From Stenotrophomonas bentonitica (GTDB lineage Bacteria; Pseudomonadota; Gammaproteobacteria; Xanthomonadales; Xanthomonadaceae): a stretch of DNA of 64,000 nt. The position numbers and the translations under genes are program-made. Shown piece after piece: positions 36,334 to 47,870 of this stretch. Each line of letters opens with the position of its first letter. The first letter of the stretch is position 1. Where the stretch lies: positions 1,922,001 to 1,986,000 of the forward strand of contig NZ_JAAZUH010000001.1 in NCBI RefSeq assembly GCF_013185915.1. The letters are read 5' to 3'. The notes under the pieces were generated by a model, which did no database searches, was not told the DNA's origin, and saw only the letters and a list, made by a program, of their open reading frames with translations.

Positions 36334-36359
36334 ACGACGGCGCCCGAGGGCGCCGTCGT
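36334..36359 (+). terminator. GC-rich hairpin after the LysM gene
   Basis: ACGACGGCGCC/GGCGCCGTCGT arms around CGAG, 22 bp past the stop and without a clear T-run. Confidence 0.65.
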
Positions 36360-36382
36360 CGTCTGCGGGCTAGCCTGACCCG

Positions 36383-37522
36383 ATGCCCCAGACGCCCCCG
36401 TGTTCCACCGAGGCGCTGCTGCGCCTGGTCCTGGCCGGCGGCGCGATCGGCCCGCGCCGCACGCTGCTTACCCGCTTCGAGACACCCGCCGACGCCCTGC
36501 GCAGCGGCCCGGCGGCGTGGCGCGCCGCCGGATGCAGTGCCGAACAGCGGGCCCGGTTGGCCCTGCCCGAGCGCGAGGCGCTTGCCCTCGGGCTGCGCTG
36601 GCTGGAACAGCCCGGCCGACACCTGCTGCCGGCCGGCGACCCCGACTATCCGACCCTGCTGGCTGAACTGGACACCCCGCCACTCGCGCTTTTCATCCAC
36701 GGCGACCCGGCGGCGCTGTGGCATCCGGGCGTGGCCGTGGTGGGCAGCCGAACCCCGTCCCCCACCGGCGGGGAGCTGGCGGCGGAATTTGCCACCGCAC
36801 TGGCCCGCAGCGGCCTGGCGGTGGTCAGCGGGCTGGCGGCCGGGGTCGATGCGCGCGCCCACCGGGGCGCATTGGAGGTCAGCGACGGGCGCACCGTCGC
36901 CGTGGTGGCCACCGGCCTGGACCTGGCCTTCCCGCCGCGCAATACCGCCCTGCAGGCCTGCATTGCCGAGCGCGGCGCGGTGGTCAGCGAGTACCCGCCG
37001 GGGACGGCAGCGCGTCCCGGGCAGTTTCCCGCCCGCAACCGGATCGTGGCCGGGCTGTCGCTGGGTACGCTGGTCATCGAGGCGGCGCTGCGCTCGGGCG
37101 CGCTGATCACCGCGCGCCTGGCCGCCGAGGCCGGGCGCGAGGTGTTCGCCCTGCCCGGTTCGGTGCGCAACCCCCGGGCCCGGGGCTGCCACCGGCTGAT
37201 CCGCGACGGCGCGCAGCTGGTGGAAACGCCCGCAGAGGTGGTTGCCGGCCTCAGCGGGGCGGCGGCACAACTCGGTCAGGCCTTGCGTTCCCGCCTGGCA
37301 GCCCCCACTGAACAGGCACGGCCCACGGTGCCCACCCCCTCCCCCGCTCTTCCACCCGACTACCAGCGCTTGTGGAAAGTCCTGGATGAAAACCCAACGG
37401 GTATGGATTTATTGATCCAGCGCAGCGGATTGACGGCGACGCAGCTGTCGGCCATGCTGCTGATCATGGAACTGGATGGAAAGGTGGTTGCCACCCATGG
37501 CCGCTACTGTAGAAAACCCTAG
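36383..37522 (+). CDS. dprA: DNA-processing protein DprA
   Basis: A 379-residue protein that loads RecA on incoming single-stranded DNA in transformation. The Rossmann core is clear: GVAVVGSRTPSPTGGELAAEF, GLAVVSGLAAGVDARAHRGAL, VVATGLDLAFPPRN, and the DNA-binding ARPGQFPARNRIVAGLS. A C-terminal winged helix (about residues 320-379, MDLLIQRSGLTATQLSAMLLIMELDGKV) is present, as in the longer DprA forms. It lies 42 bp upstream of smg, the usual gammaproteobacterial neighbour. Confidence 0.96.
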   Translation: MPQTPPCSTEALLRLVLAGGAIGPRRTLLTRFETPADALRSGPAAWRAAGCSAEQRARLALPEREALALGLRWLEQPGRHLLPAGDPDYPTLLAELDTPPLALFIHGDPAALWHPGVAVVGSRTPSPTGGELAAEFATALARSGLAVVSGLAAGVDARAHRGALEVSDGRTVAVVATGLDLAFPPRNTALQACIAERGAVVSEYPPGTAARPGQFPARNRIVAGLSLGTLVIEAALRSGALITARLAAEAGREVFALPGSVRNPRARGCHRLIRDGAQLVETPAEVVAGLSGAAAQLGQALRSRLAAPTEQARPTVPTPSPALPPDYQRLWKVLDENPTGMDLLIQRSGLTATQLSAMLLIMELDGKVVATHGRYCRKP

Positions 37523-37564
37523 TTTCTTCACCTCCACAGCGTCGTTGACGCAGGCCGAGGGGCA

Positions 37565-38038
37565 ATGAAAGAGAGCATTCTGGACGTCCTGCTGTACCTG
37601 TTTGAACACTACTTCAGCGAAGACGCGGACATCGTCCGCGATCGCGATACCCTCCAGAACAGCCTGATACAGGCCGGCTTCAGCCCCACCGAGATCAACA
37701 AGGCCTTCGACTGGCTCGACGCCCTCGCCGAGCAGCGCCCGGCCGTGAGCGTGGCCCGGGTCGACGGCCCGGTCCGCATTTTCCATGGCCCGGAGCTGGA
37801 CAAGCTCGACGTGGAAGGCCGCGGGTTCCTGATGTTCCTGGAACAGCACGGCATCCTGGACGCCAACCAGCGCGAGCTGGTGCTCGACCGCGCCATGGCC
37901 CTGGACCAGGACGATCTGGACCTGGACGACCTGAAGTGGGTGGTGCTGATGGTGCTGTTCAACCAGCCCGGCGCCGAAGCCGCCTACGCCTGGATGGAAA
38001 CCCAGATGTTTGTGGACGAGCCGGAACCGCTTCACTGA
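37565..38038 (+). CDS. smg: Smg family protein (DUF494)
   Basis: A 157-residue acidic protein. The N-terminus [17 protein letters not shown] and the block [50 protein letters not shown] are the Smg/DUF494 signature. No enzymatic motif is present and the role is unknown. Its position between dprA and topA is conserved across gammaproteobacteria. Confidence 0.95.
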   Translation: MKESILDVLLYLFEHYFSEDADIVRDRDTLQNSLIQAGFSPTEINKAFDWLDALAEQRPAVSVARVDGPVRIFHGPELDKLDVEGRGFLMFLEQHGILDANQRELVLDRAMALDQDDLDLDDLKWVVLMVLFNQPGAEAAYAWMETQMFVDEPEPLH

Positions 38039-38077
38039 CCGTACACTGGGTGCTTCGCGCATTCAGGGGAATGGAAA

Positions 38078-38854
38078 GTGAGCCAGTGGTTCTATGCAGA
38101 AGGGAATCGTCAGCAGCGTGGTCCGCTGACATCTGAAGAGTTGGTTGCGAAGTACACGTCCGGCGAGGTTGCGCTGGACTCCCTCGTCTGGCGTGACGGG
38201 CTGCCCCAGTGGCAGCCCCTGCGCAGCGTGGCTGACGAACTGGGCCTGGTGATCGCACCGCCGCCCATGGCCGGACCGGACCTGGGCGGCCCACAGCTGG
38301 AGCCCGTCGTGCCCAGCCCGCCGCGCATTCCTGGATTCGACTCGCCGTCACCGTCGCCGTCGCCGCACGCCGCCGTGCCGGGCCCGGCGCCGTCCTACGT
38401 GCGTACCGCACCGCCGCCGAAGAAGACCTCCGGCTGCCTGGTCATCGGCCTGGTGGTGGGCGTGGGCTTCCTGGTGGTGATGGGCATCCTCGCCGCCATC
38501 GCCATTCCTGCCTACAACGACTATCTGCACCGCGCCAAAGTGGCCAATGCGGTCGGCATCGTGTCGCAGTTGAAGTACCAGGTGAACGAGTTCGCCCTGA
38601 ACACCGAGCGCTGCCCGGTCAACGACGACGACGGCTTCAAGAGCCCGAGCTCCTACGCCGCCGATTACGTCGGCGCGGTGCGGATCGGCCGCTTCGGCGA
38701 AGACAAGTGCGGCATCGAGATGGAATTCTCGGTGCCCGGCAAGCGTGCGCTGGATGGCAAGATGCTGTGGTTCGAGTACGACATGCAGAGCCAGGAGTGG
38801 ACCTGCAGCAGCGATCTCGATGCCAAGTACGCACCGGCGCAGTGCCGCGGCTGA
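38078..38854 (+). CDS. GYF_2-domain protein fused to a type IV pilin-like helix
   Basis: 258 residues, GTG start at 38078. Residues 1-55 are a GYF_2 domain (WFYAEGNRQQRGPLTSEELVAKYTSGEVALDSLVWRDGLPQW). Residues 60-118 are Pro-rich and disordered. Residues 120-160 form a transmembrane helix with a pilin-like piece, MGILAAIAIPAYNDYLHRAKVANA. The rest has Cys residues and looks like a minor-pilin globular domain. The prepilin cleavage site (G-F-T-L-I-E) is absent, so it is probably a membrane-anchored protein with an inward GYF domain. A paralogous GYF protein follows. Confidence 0.82.
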   Translation: MSQWFYAEGNRQQRGPLTSEELVAKYTSGEVALDSLVWRDGLPQWQPLRSVADELGLVIAPPPMAGPDLGGPQLEPVVPSPPRIPGFDSPSPSPSPHAAVPGPAPSYVRTAPPPKKTSGCLVIGLVVGVGFLVVMGILAAIAIPAYNDYLHRAKVANAVGIVSQLKYQVNEFALNTERCPVNDDDGFKSPSSYAADYVGAVRIGRFGEDKCGIEMEFSVPGKRALDGKMLWFEYDMQSQEWTCSSDLDAKYAPAQCRG

Positions 38855-38900
38855 GCCGCGACTTCATGATTACGGATGAATCCAGAAGGGGAAGTACGCA

Positions 38901-39809
38901 ATGACTGAGTGGTATTACGCCGATGGCCAGGAGCGCCAGGGTCCGTTGATGGCCGAAGACCTCCGCCAACGCTTCCAGCGCGGGGAGATCAGCCTCACCA
39001 CGCTGGTCTGGCGCGAAGGCTATGCCGCGTGGAAGCCGGTGTCCGAAGCGGTGGAGGAACTGCAGCTGCAGAACCTGACCAGCGCGACCGACAACCTGGG
39101 CAGCGGTTTCGACCTGCGCGGGGACTACACCGCCATCGACAACGGCACCGCCCCGCTCCCGGGCACCGGGGGCGGCACCTACTCCCCGTACTCCGCGCCC
39201 GGCGCCACCGGCAGCTACGGCGCGACCGTGGTCAGTGGCGGCGAGGTGGTCTATGCCGGCTTCTGGAAGCGCTATGCCGCGTACTTCCTGGACTCGATCG
39301 TGGTCGGCATCATCAACATCCCGGTCAGCCTCATTTTCAACCTGATCGGCGCGGCCAGCGGCAACGAAACCCTGGCCGTGGCGCTCAGCCTGGTGGCGAT
39401 GCTGGGCGGCTTCGTGATCGGCATCGGCTACTACGCCGGCTTCCACGCCTCGCGCGGCGGCGCCACCCTGGGCAAGATGGCGGTGGGCATCAAGGTGGTG
39501 CGCAGCGACGGCGAGCGGATCACCTTCATGCGCGGCGTGGGTCGCTACTTCGGGTTCATCCTGAGCAGCCTGACCCTGTTCATCGGCTTCATCATGGCCG
39601 CCTTCACCGAGCGCAAGCAGGCCCTGCACGACATGCTGTGCGACACCCTGGTGGTGGACAAGTGGGCGTTCACCGAAAACGCCGAGTTCCAGGAGCGCGG
39701 GCTGGGCACCGTGACGATCGTGATCCTGGTCATCAGCGGCATCCTGACCGTGATCAGCATCGGGCTGGTGATCGCCATGTTCGGGGTCATCGCCTCGTCC
39801 ATGTCCTGA
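38901..39809 (+). CDS. GYF_2-domain protein fused to an RDD membrane domain
   Basis: 302 residues. Residues 1-55 are a GYF_2 domain (WYYADGQERQGPLMAEDLRQRFQRGEISLTTLVWREGYAAWKPV), clearly related to the one in the gene before. A Gly/Thr/Ser-rich linker leads to an RDD domain (YAGFWKRYAAYFLDSIVVG ... GATLGKMAVGIKVV ... FTERKQALHDMLCDTLVV) with three or more transmembrane helices, then a final hydrophobic helix. The cytoplasmic GYF domain could bind Pro-rich partners, including the linker of its neighbour; this is inferred. AGGGGAAG precedes the ATG. Confidence 0.85.
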   Translation: MTEWYYADGQERQGPLMAEDLRQRFQRGEISLTTLVWREGYAAWKPVSEAVEELQLQNLTSATDNLGSGFDLRGDYTAIDNGTAPLPGTGGGTYSPYSAPGATGSYGATVVSGGEVVYAGFWKRYAAYFLDSIVVGIINIPVSLIFNLIGAASGNETLAVALSLVAMLGGFVIGIGYYAGFHASRGGATLGKMAVGIKVVRSDGERITFMRGVGRYFGFILSSLTLFIGFIMAAFTERKQALHDMLCDTLVVDKWAFTENAEFQERGLGTVTIVILVISGILTVISIGLVIAMFGVIASSMS

Positions 39810-39875
39810 CCGGCCCTCACACCGGGCCGCTTGACACGGGCGGCCCCGGCGTGATTCCTCTAGCAGGCGCAAAAC

Positions 39876-39906
39876 CTGAACGCCCGGCGCATAACCGGGC
39901 GTTCAG
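39876..39906 (+). terminator. Hairpin between the RDD gene and topA
   Basis: 12-bp arms CTGAACGCCCGG/CCGGGCGTTCAG with loop CGCATAA. There is no T-run, so terminator strength is uncertain. It lies 67 bp past the RDD stop and about 93 bp before topA. Confidence 0.65.
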
Positions 39907-39998
39907 CTTATGGAATTCGACGGCTGCCCTTCACTAATGCGGCCTTTTGCTCCACCCTAGCGCCCTCCCCCGGGCCGCTGCCCACAGAAATCAACGAC

Positions 39999-42497
<2,499 letters not shown>

Positions 42498-42509
42498 TGT
42501 GCCGCGCCC

Positions 42510-43070
42510 ATGAGTGAGCTCACCTTCGACTCGGCCGTCTCCACCCTGCATGCCGGCGGGGTGATCGCCTACCCCACCGAAGCGGTGTGGGGCCTTGGCT
42601 GCGACCCGGCCAGCGAAGCCGCGGTCTTGAAGCTGCTGGACCTCAAGCAGCGCCCGGTCGAGAAGGGCATGATCCTGGTCGCCGCCGACCTGGCCCAGCT
42701 GGACGGCTGGGTCCGGGTCGATGCCCTGCCCGCCGACCGCCGGGCCGAAGTGCTGGCCAGCTGGCCCGGCGCGCACACCTGGATCCTGCCGGCGGGCCCG
42801 CGTGCACCGCGCTGGATCACCGGCGAACACACCGGCATTGCGGTGCGGATCAGCGCACATCCCCTGGTGGCCGCGCTGTGCCGTGCCTGGGGCGGACCGC
42901 TGGTGTCGACCAGCGCCAACCTGGCCGGCCACCCGCCGGCACGCACCCGCGCCGAGCTGGATCCCGCACTGCTGGCCCTGCTGGACGGCCTGGTCGACGG
43001 CGCCACCGGTGGCCTGGCCCAGCCCACCCCGATCCGCGACGCACTCACCGGGCAGGTGCTGCGCACCTGA
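42510..43070 (+). CDS. tsaC: Threonylcarbamoyl-AMP synthase
   Basis: A 186-residue Sua5/YciO/YrdC-family enzyme. The pattern GVIAYPTEAVWGLGCDPASEAAVLKLLDLKQRPVEKGMILVAADL binds ATP/threonine, and a later SVTLAP-like block reads VSTSANLAGHPPARTRAEL. It makes the threonylcarbamoyl donor for tRNA t6A37 with TsaB/D/E elsewhere. It is 12 bp downstream of topA, probably one transcript. The length is typical for the short TsaC form. Confidence 0.95.
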   Translation: MSELTFDSAVSTLHAGGVIAYPTEAVWGLGCDPASEAAVLKLLDLKQRPVEKGMILVAADLAQLDGWVRVDALPADRRAEVLASWPGAHTWILPAGPRAPRWITGEHTGIAVRISAHPLVAALCRAWGGPLVSTSANLAGHPPARTRAELDPALLALLDGLVDGATGGLAQPTPIRDALTGQVLRT

Positions 43071-43118
43071 GCTGCGGCGTTGTTTACGCGTGCACAGGCA
43101 AGGCCGCACACTGCGGCC

Positions 43119-43940
43119 ATGCGCCCATCCCCTGCCCTCTGGTTGTTGCTCCTGCTGCCCGGTGTCGCCGCTCCGCTGGCGGCCCAGGACAGCAGCGTGC
43201 GCGTGTACCGCTGCGTGGGCAGCAACGGCGCGGTGTCGCTGCAGGACGCGCCGTGCCGTGACGGCCGCCAGGAAGTGCGCGAGATGCAGCGCCCGCGCGA
43301 CCCGGCACCGCAGGTGGTGCGCAGCGACCGCGCGCCCTCGACGCCGCCACCTGCCGCGCCGGAACGCGAAGTGCGCTACGTACACGTACAGCCGCCGCAG
43401 CCGATGTACGAATGCATCCGCGACGACGGCAGCCGCTATACCAGCGAAACCAGCGAGGGCAATCCGCGCTGGGTGCCGGTGTGGACCAGCGCCTGGTTGC
43501 CCGGTCGCGGACCGGGCGGCATTCGACCCGGACCTGGCCCGGGCCCGGGTCCAGGCCCTGGTCCCCGCCCGGATCCCCGTCCGCTTCCGCCTGTCGCACC
43601 GATGGGCAGCGGTTCGATCACCTCCAGCGGTGGTTCGCTGACCGTGCAGGGCGGTGGCTCGCGTGGCGGCGGCAGTTTCACCGTGGGCAGCGGCAGCACC
43701 CAGTGGCACACCGAAGGTTCGGCCTACCCGGGCACCTACCATGACGTGGTGGTCCCGGCTGGCAATGTGCTGGTGCGCGACCAGTGCCATCCCCTGCCGG
43801 CCAGCGAAGTGTGTTCGATCCTCAGCGACCGCCGCTGGGAGCTGGTGCGCCGTTACAACAGCGCGCTGCAGGGCGAACGCGACGCGATCAGCCGCGAACA
43901 GCGCGGCGTGGACGCGCGGCTCGACCGCGACTGCCGATAG
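43119..43940 (+). CDS. Exported DUF4124 protein with Pro/Gly repeat
   Basis: 273 residues. A signal peptide (MRPSPALWLLLLLPGVAAPLAAQ) precedes a DUF4124-like module (VYRCVGSNGAVSLQDAPCRDGRQE), whose two Cys should be disulfide-bonded. A low-complexity stretch (GPGPGPGPGPGPRPDPRP) around residue 145 separates it from a second part with more Cys (DQCHPLPASEVCSILSD). ATG 43119 is chosen on the signal peptide. The function of DUF4124 proteins is unknown. A similar protein lies directly downstream. Confidence 0.82.
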   Translation: MRPSPALWLLLLLPGVAAPLAAQDSSVRVYRCVGSNGAVSLQDAPCRDGRQEVREMQRPRDPAPQVVRSDRAPSTPPPAAPEREVRYVHVQPPQPMYECIRDDGSRYTSETSEGNPRWVPVWTSAWLPGRGPGGIRPGPGPGPGPGPGPRPDPRPLPPVAPMGSGSITSSGGSLTVQGGGSRGGGSFTVGSGSTQWHTEGSAYPGTYHDVVVPAGNVLVRDQCHPLPASEVCSILSDRRWELVRRYNSALQGERDAISREQRGVDARLDRDCR

Positions 43941-43973
43941 GGCGGCCGGCCGCGTGCGTTGTATCCTGCGCGG

Positions 43974-44717
43974 ATGAAACCCTGGTGGCTCCTGTTGCTG
44001 TGCGTGGCCTCGTCGGCAATGGCCGACGACGCAATCGTGTTCCGCTGTACCGACGCCGATGGCAACAGCACCGTGCAGGGCACGCCGTGCCCGGCCGGCA
44101 GCCACCAGGTCATCCAGCGCATGAACGCGGCGCCGTCGCGTGCCGAAGTGTCGGTGTCCAGCAGCATTACGCCGCCCGCAGCGGCTCCACCGCCGGTGCC
44201 ACCCGCGGCAAGCGCCCCGCCGGCGGCGGGCGACGCGCCCGCTGCGGTACCCGCCTTTGTGCCCGGCAAGGCCCGGCCGGTCGAGCGCATCATTTCAGAA
44301 GCCTACGAAGTGCCCACCGGCACCGCGATCCTCGACACCGCCAACCTGCCCAAGCCCGGAGACGATGCAACCGCAGCGGCCACGGACAAGCCGCCGCTGC
44401 CGGAGATCTACCAGTGCCAGGCACAGGACGGTGGCCGCTACCTGCATGAGCGCGAGCCCGCGCCGCCGCATTGCCAGCTGCTGTCGGTCACCGCCCTGGG
44501 CGGGGCGACGCCGGTCAATGCCGCCAGCTGCGAGGTGATCCGCGACGCGTGCGAGCCGATACCCGAAGACCAGCGCTGCAACGCGTGGCAGCAGCGCTTC
44601 CGCGACGCACGCGGCCGCGAGCGGTTCGCTTCGCCGGACAATTCGGCTGCCGCTGCGGCCGAGCGGACCCGCCTGCAGGCGGTGCTGGCCGAATCGAGCT
44701 GCGCGGTCCCCGGTTGA
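43974..44717 (+). CDS. Exported DUF4124 protein
   Basis: 247 residues. A signal peptide (MKPWWLLLLCVASSAMA) is followed by the DUF4124-like module VFRCTDADGNSTVQGTPCPAGSHQ, then an Ala/Pro-rich linker and a second conserved region with Cys pairs (YQCQAQDGGRYLHER, CEVIRDACEPIPEDQRC). It appears paralogous to the protein just upstream. Both should be periplasmic; no further role is readable. It is convergent with the SDR gene. Confidence 0.82.
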   Translation: MKPWWLLLLCVASSAMADDAIVFRCTDADGNSTVQGTPCPAGSHQVIQRMNAAPSRAEVSVSSSITPPAAAPPPVPPAASAPPAAGDAPAAVPAFVPGKARPVERIISEAYEVPTGTAILDTANLPKPGDDATAAATDKPPLPEIYQCQAQDGGRYLHEREPAPPHCQLLSVTALGGATPVNAASCEVIRDACEPIPEDQRCNAWQQRFRDARGRERFASPDNSAAAAAERTRLQAVLAESSCAVPG

Positions 44718-44719
44718 CG

Positions 44720-45496
44720 TTAAAACCCGTAACGAAGGAACCCACCGTCCACCGCGATGCATTCGCCGGTGACATAGCTGGCCGCAGGCAGGCACAGGAA
44801 GCCCACCGCAGCGGCCACTTCTTCCGGCTCGCCGATGCGCCGCATCGGGGTACGGTCGATGACCTGCTCGTAATAGTCCGGATCGGACAGCGGCCCGGAG
44901 GTGCGGCGGGTGCGGATGTACCAGGGCGCTACCGCGTTGACCCGGATGCCGTCTTCAGCCCACTCCACCGCCAGGTTGCGCGTCATCTGGTGCATGGCGG
45001 CCTTGGTCATGCCGTACACCGCGCCGCTGCGCACGTGGGTGAGGCCCGACACGCTGCCCACGTTGACGATCGCCGAGGCGGCATGGCGCGCCAGCAACGG
45101 GTGCGCGTAACGCGACAGCTCGAAGGCCGAGAACAGGTTGGTTTCGAAGATGCCGCGCCATTCGTCTTCGGTGTACTCGGTGGCCGCCTTGGTGACGTTG
45201 CCGCCGGCATTGTTGATCAGCAGGTGCAGGCCGTCGCTGTGGTCTTCCACCCAGTCGAGGATCTCGCGGCGGTCCTCGTCGTCGGAGACATCGGCGGCAA
45301 GCCCATGGATCTCACGGTCGGGGTACGCGTCGGCCAGCTCGTCGCGGGCCATCTCCAGCGCATCGGCGTCGCGCCCGACAATCAGCAGGTCGGCACCGAA
45401 TCCCAGCAGTTCGTGCGCGATCGCCAGGCCGATGCCGGCACTGGCACCGGTGATCAATGCGGTCTGTCCATCCAGTCGCCAACGATGCGCGCTCAC
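44720..45496 (-). CDS. Short-chain dehydrogenase/reductase
   Basis: 258 residues. The cofactor motif is TGASAGIGLAIAHEL with an acidic/basic switch LLIVGRDADAL that favours NADP(H). The structural motif is NNAGG, and the catalytic tetrad is in NVGSVSGL and YGMTKAAM. It resembles the tropinone reductase-like branch. The chosen start is GTG 45496, because AGGAG lies 6 nt upstream; an in-frame GTG at 45520 lacks a ribosome-binding site. The substrate is unknown. It is divergent from the small lipoprotein. Confidence 0.9.
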   Translation of the reverse strand: MSAHRWRLDGQTALITGASAGIGLAIAHELLGFGADLLIVGRDADALEMARDELADAYPDREIHGLAADVSDDEDRREILDWVEDHSDGLHLLINNAGGNVTKAATEYTEDEWRGIFETNLFSAFELSRYAHPLLARHAASAIVNVGSVSGLTHVRSGAVYGMTKAAMHQMTRNLAVEWAEDGIRVNAVAPWYIRTRRTSGPLSDPDYYEQVIDRTPMRRIGEPEEVAAAVGFLCLPAASYVTGECIAVDGGFLRYGF

Positions 45497-45635
45497 CTGC
45501 TTCTCCTGCCTTGGGGCCACGCCCCGGATCGAGCGGGCAGGATAGCCCGCACGCCGGTGCAGCGCACCCCGTCACACACGCGCGGGCGCAGCGGTGCGAC
45601 ACTGCGCGTTCCTGGGCTCGCCCCGCGAGGTTGCC

Positions 45636-45845
45636 ATGTTGATCCGTATCGCCCTGCCGCTGCTTGGCCTGCTGGTGCTGAGCGGCTGCAACCGCCCGGT
45701 TCCGCGGGATCCCGACAAGCGTCCCGAACCGCAGGCCACCGCCCTGCGCGACGCCGTGCAGGGGCCGCTGGACAAGGCCAAGGCTGCCCGCGAAACGCTG
45801 GAAAAGGCCCCCGACACCCGCGCCGCGGATGACACCACGCCCTGA
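45636..45845 (+). CDS. Small lipoprotein
   Basis: A 69-residue product with a lipoprotein signal (MLIRIALPLLGLLVLSGC), lipobox LSGC at Cys18. The mature part is short, charged and helical (DKAKAARETLEKAPD). GAGG precedes the ATG. It ends in a shared terminator with sppA. Function unknown. Confidence 0.8.
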   Translation: MLIRIALPLLGLLVLSGCNRPVPRDPDKRPEPQATALRDAVQGPLDKAKAARETLEKAPDTRAADDTTP

Positions 45846-45874
45846 AAAAAAACCCGGCGAATGCCGGGTTTTTT
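45844..45874. terminator. Bidirectional terminator
   Basis: AACCCGGC/GCCGGGTT stem with GAAT loop, flanked by an A-run on one side and a T-run on the other. It serves the lipoprotein gene (plus) and sppA (minus). Confidence 0.92.
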
Positions 45875-45880
45875 CGGGGT

Positions 45881-47785
45881 TCAGAGGCCGCAGAAACAAT
45901 ACGCCAGCGCTTTCACCGGAGCACTGCCACGCGGGTCGCGGGCGGCGTCTTCGACGAAGCGCAGCTGGGTATCCACTTCCGGCATCGAACGGGCCAGCAT
46001 GATCCGCGCCATGCCGGTTTCACCCAGCATCCAGGCACCGGCATGGCTGCCGGCAAAGCCGCTCAGGAACTGCGCGAATGGCGTGGCCGCCTTTTCGATG
46101 TAGCGCACGCGGACCTTGTCCGGACCGCCCAGCTTGGCGCGGTTGGCGGCATCGGCAGTGGCGTCCTTCAGGCCACCGAAGGCGTCGACCAGACCGCGCT
46201 CCTTGGCCTGCGCACCACTCCAGACACGGCCGCGGGCGACTTCATCCACCGCTTCCACCGGCTTGTTGCGCGCGTCTGCGACCTTGCCGGTGAAGTCGGC
46301 GTAGCCCTTGTTGATCACCGACTGGATCACCTGGCCCACGGCCGGGTCCATCGGACGGGTGATGTCGAACGCACCGGCGAAGCGGGTGGTGCCCACGCCG
46401 TCGGTATGCACGCCGATCTTGTCCAGCGAACGCGACAGGTTCGGGATCATGCCGAAGATGCCGATCGAACCAGTGATGGTCGACGGGTCGGCATAGATGC
46501 GGTCGGCATTCATGCTGATCCAGTAACCACCGGAAGCCGCCAGGTCGCCCATCGACACCACCACCGGCTTGCCGGCAGCCTTCAGCGCCACCACTTCGCG
46601 GCGGATCTGCTCGGAGGCGAACACTTCGCCACCCGGCGAATCGACGCGCAGCACCACCGCCTTCACGTTGTCGTCGTCGCGCGCTTCGCGCAGCAGCGCC
46701 GAGGTCGACTCACCCCCGACGCGGCCGGCCGGCAGGTCGCCGCCGGCGATTTCGCCCGAGGCCACCACCACCGCCACCTGCGGACGCGAATCCACCGGCG
46801 AACCGCGCATGTCGAGCTGGGCCAGGTAGCCGTCCAGGTTGACGCTGCGGAAGCCGCCGTCGGCGTCTTCGTCGGCCACGCCACGGTCGGCCAGCAGGTC
46901 TTCGACTTCCTCACGGGTCTTCAGGCCGTCCACCAGCTTCTGCTGCAGGGCGAACTTGGCCAGGTCGCCACCAGCGGCGGCGATGCCTTCGGGCATCGTG
47001 TCGATGCCCGCCGCCAGCTGCGCGGCGTCCAGCTTGCGCGCCTTGGCGATGTCGGCCAGATAGCGCTGCCACACGTCGTTCATCCAGAACAGGTCGGCTT
47101 CCTTGGCCTGCGGCGAGGCGGCGTCCAGCACGTACGGTTCGGCCGCGGACTTGTACTCGCCCACCTTGAACAGGTGCACGTCCACGCCCAACTTGTCCTG
47201 CAACCCGGTGCGGAAGTACTGGCGATAACGGCCAAGGCCTTCCAGCACCACCCCGCCCATCGGGTCGAGGTAGATCTCGTCGGCCTGCGCGGCCAGCAGG
47301 TACTGCCACTGGCTCAGGTTGTCGGCGTAGGCCACGACCTGCTTGCCCGACGCGCGCACGGCCTGCAGCGACGCCGCCACTTCACGCATCGAGGCGAAGC
47401 CGCTGGGCTGCAGCTTGTCCAGCTGCAGCACCACCCGCTCGATCTTCTTGTCGTCGCGTGCCGCATCCAGCGCGCGGATCAGGTCGCGCAGCTGCACTTC
47501 CTCGGCGCTGTTGTCGCCAATGGCCTTGGCGAGCGCACGGCTGACCGGGTCAGCACTGAACTGCTCGACCAGGCGGCCTTCCGGCGCGATCACCAGCGAA
47601 GTGCGGTCCTGCAAGGCACGGTTGCTGCTGGCGCCCTTGCCCATCGCCACCACGAACAGGACGAGGATCAGCAGCAGCAGGCCGAAGAACAGCAGGTTGA
47701 GGATCAGCCTGCGGGTAAAGTTCATCACATCCCACAGCCCGATGAAGAAGCTGGCGACAGGATTGCGACGCACGGGTTGGTTCAT
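45881..47785 (-). CDS. sppA: Signal peptide peptidase SppA, long form
   Basis: A 634-residue two-domain serine protease that degrades cleaved signal peptides. One N-terminal transmembrane helix (LILNLLFFGLLLLILVLFVVAMG) anchors it to the inner membrane facing the periplasm. The N-terminal half carries the Lys-bearing domain and the C-terminal half the Ser domain (VVSMGDLAASGGYWISMNADRIYADPSTITGSIGIFGMIPN). The length matches the E. coli 67K type. It is transcribed towards the shared terminator at 45844-45874. Confidence 0.95.
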   Translation of the reverse strand: MNQPVRRNPVASFFIGLWDVMNFTRRLILNLLFFGLLLLILVLFVVAMGKGASSNRALQDRTSLVIAPEGRLVEQFSADPVSRALAKAIGDNSAEEVQLRDLIRALDAARDDKKIERVVLQLDKLQPSGFASMREVAASLQAVRASGKQVVAYADNLSQWQYLLAAQADEIYLDPMGGVVLEGLGRYRQYFRTGLQDKLGVDVHLFKVGEYKSAAEPYVLDAASPQAKEADLFWMNDVWQRYLADIAKARKLDAAQLAAGIDTMPEGIAAAGGDLAKFALQQKLVDGLKTREEVEDLLADRGVADEDADGGFRSVNLDGYLAQLDMRGSPVDSRPQVAVVVASGEIAGGDLPAGRVGGESTSALLREARDDDNVKAVVLRVDSPGGEVFASEQIRREVVALKAAGKPVVVSMGDLAASGGYWISMNADRIYADPSTITGSIGIFGMIPNLSRSLDKIGVHTDGVGTTRFAGAFDITRPMDPAVGQVIQSVINKGYADFTGKVADARNKPVEAVDEVARGRVWSGAQAKERGLVDAFGGLKDATADAANRAKLGGPDKVRVRYIEKAATPFAQFLSGFAGSHAGAWMLGETGMARIMLARSMPEVDTQLRFVEDAARDPRGSAPVKALAYCFCGL

Positions 47786-47870
47786 GGGGGAAACTCCAGT
47801 TGGCTTCTTGCCGTGGTACCAGCATAGCCGCTGCCGGACAGGCCGGCATCGGACACAAGTAAGGGGGCCG

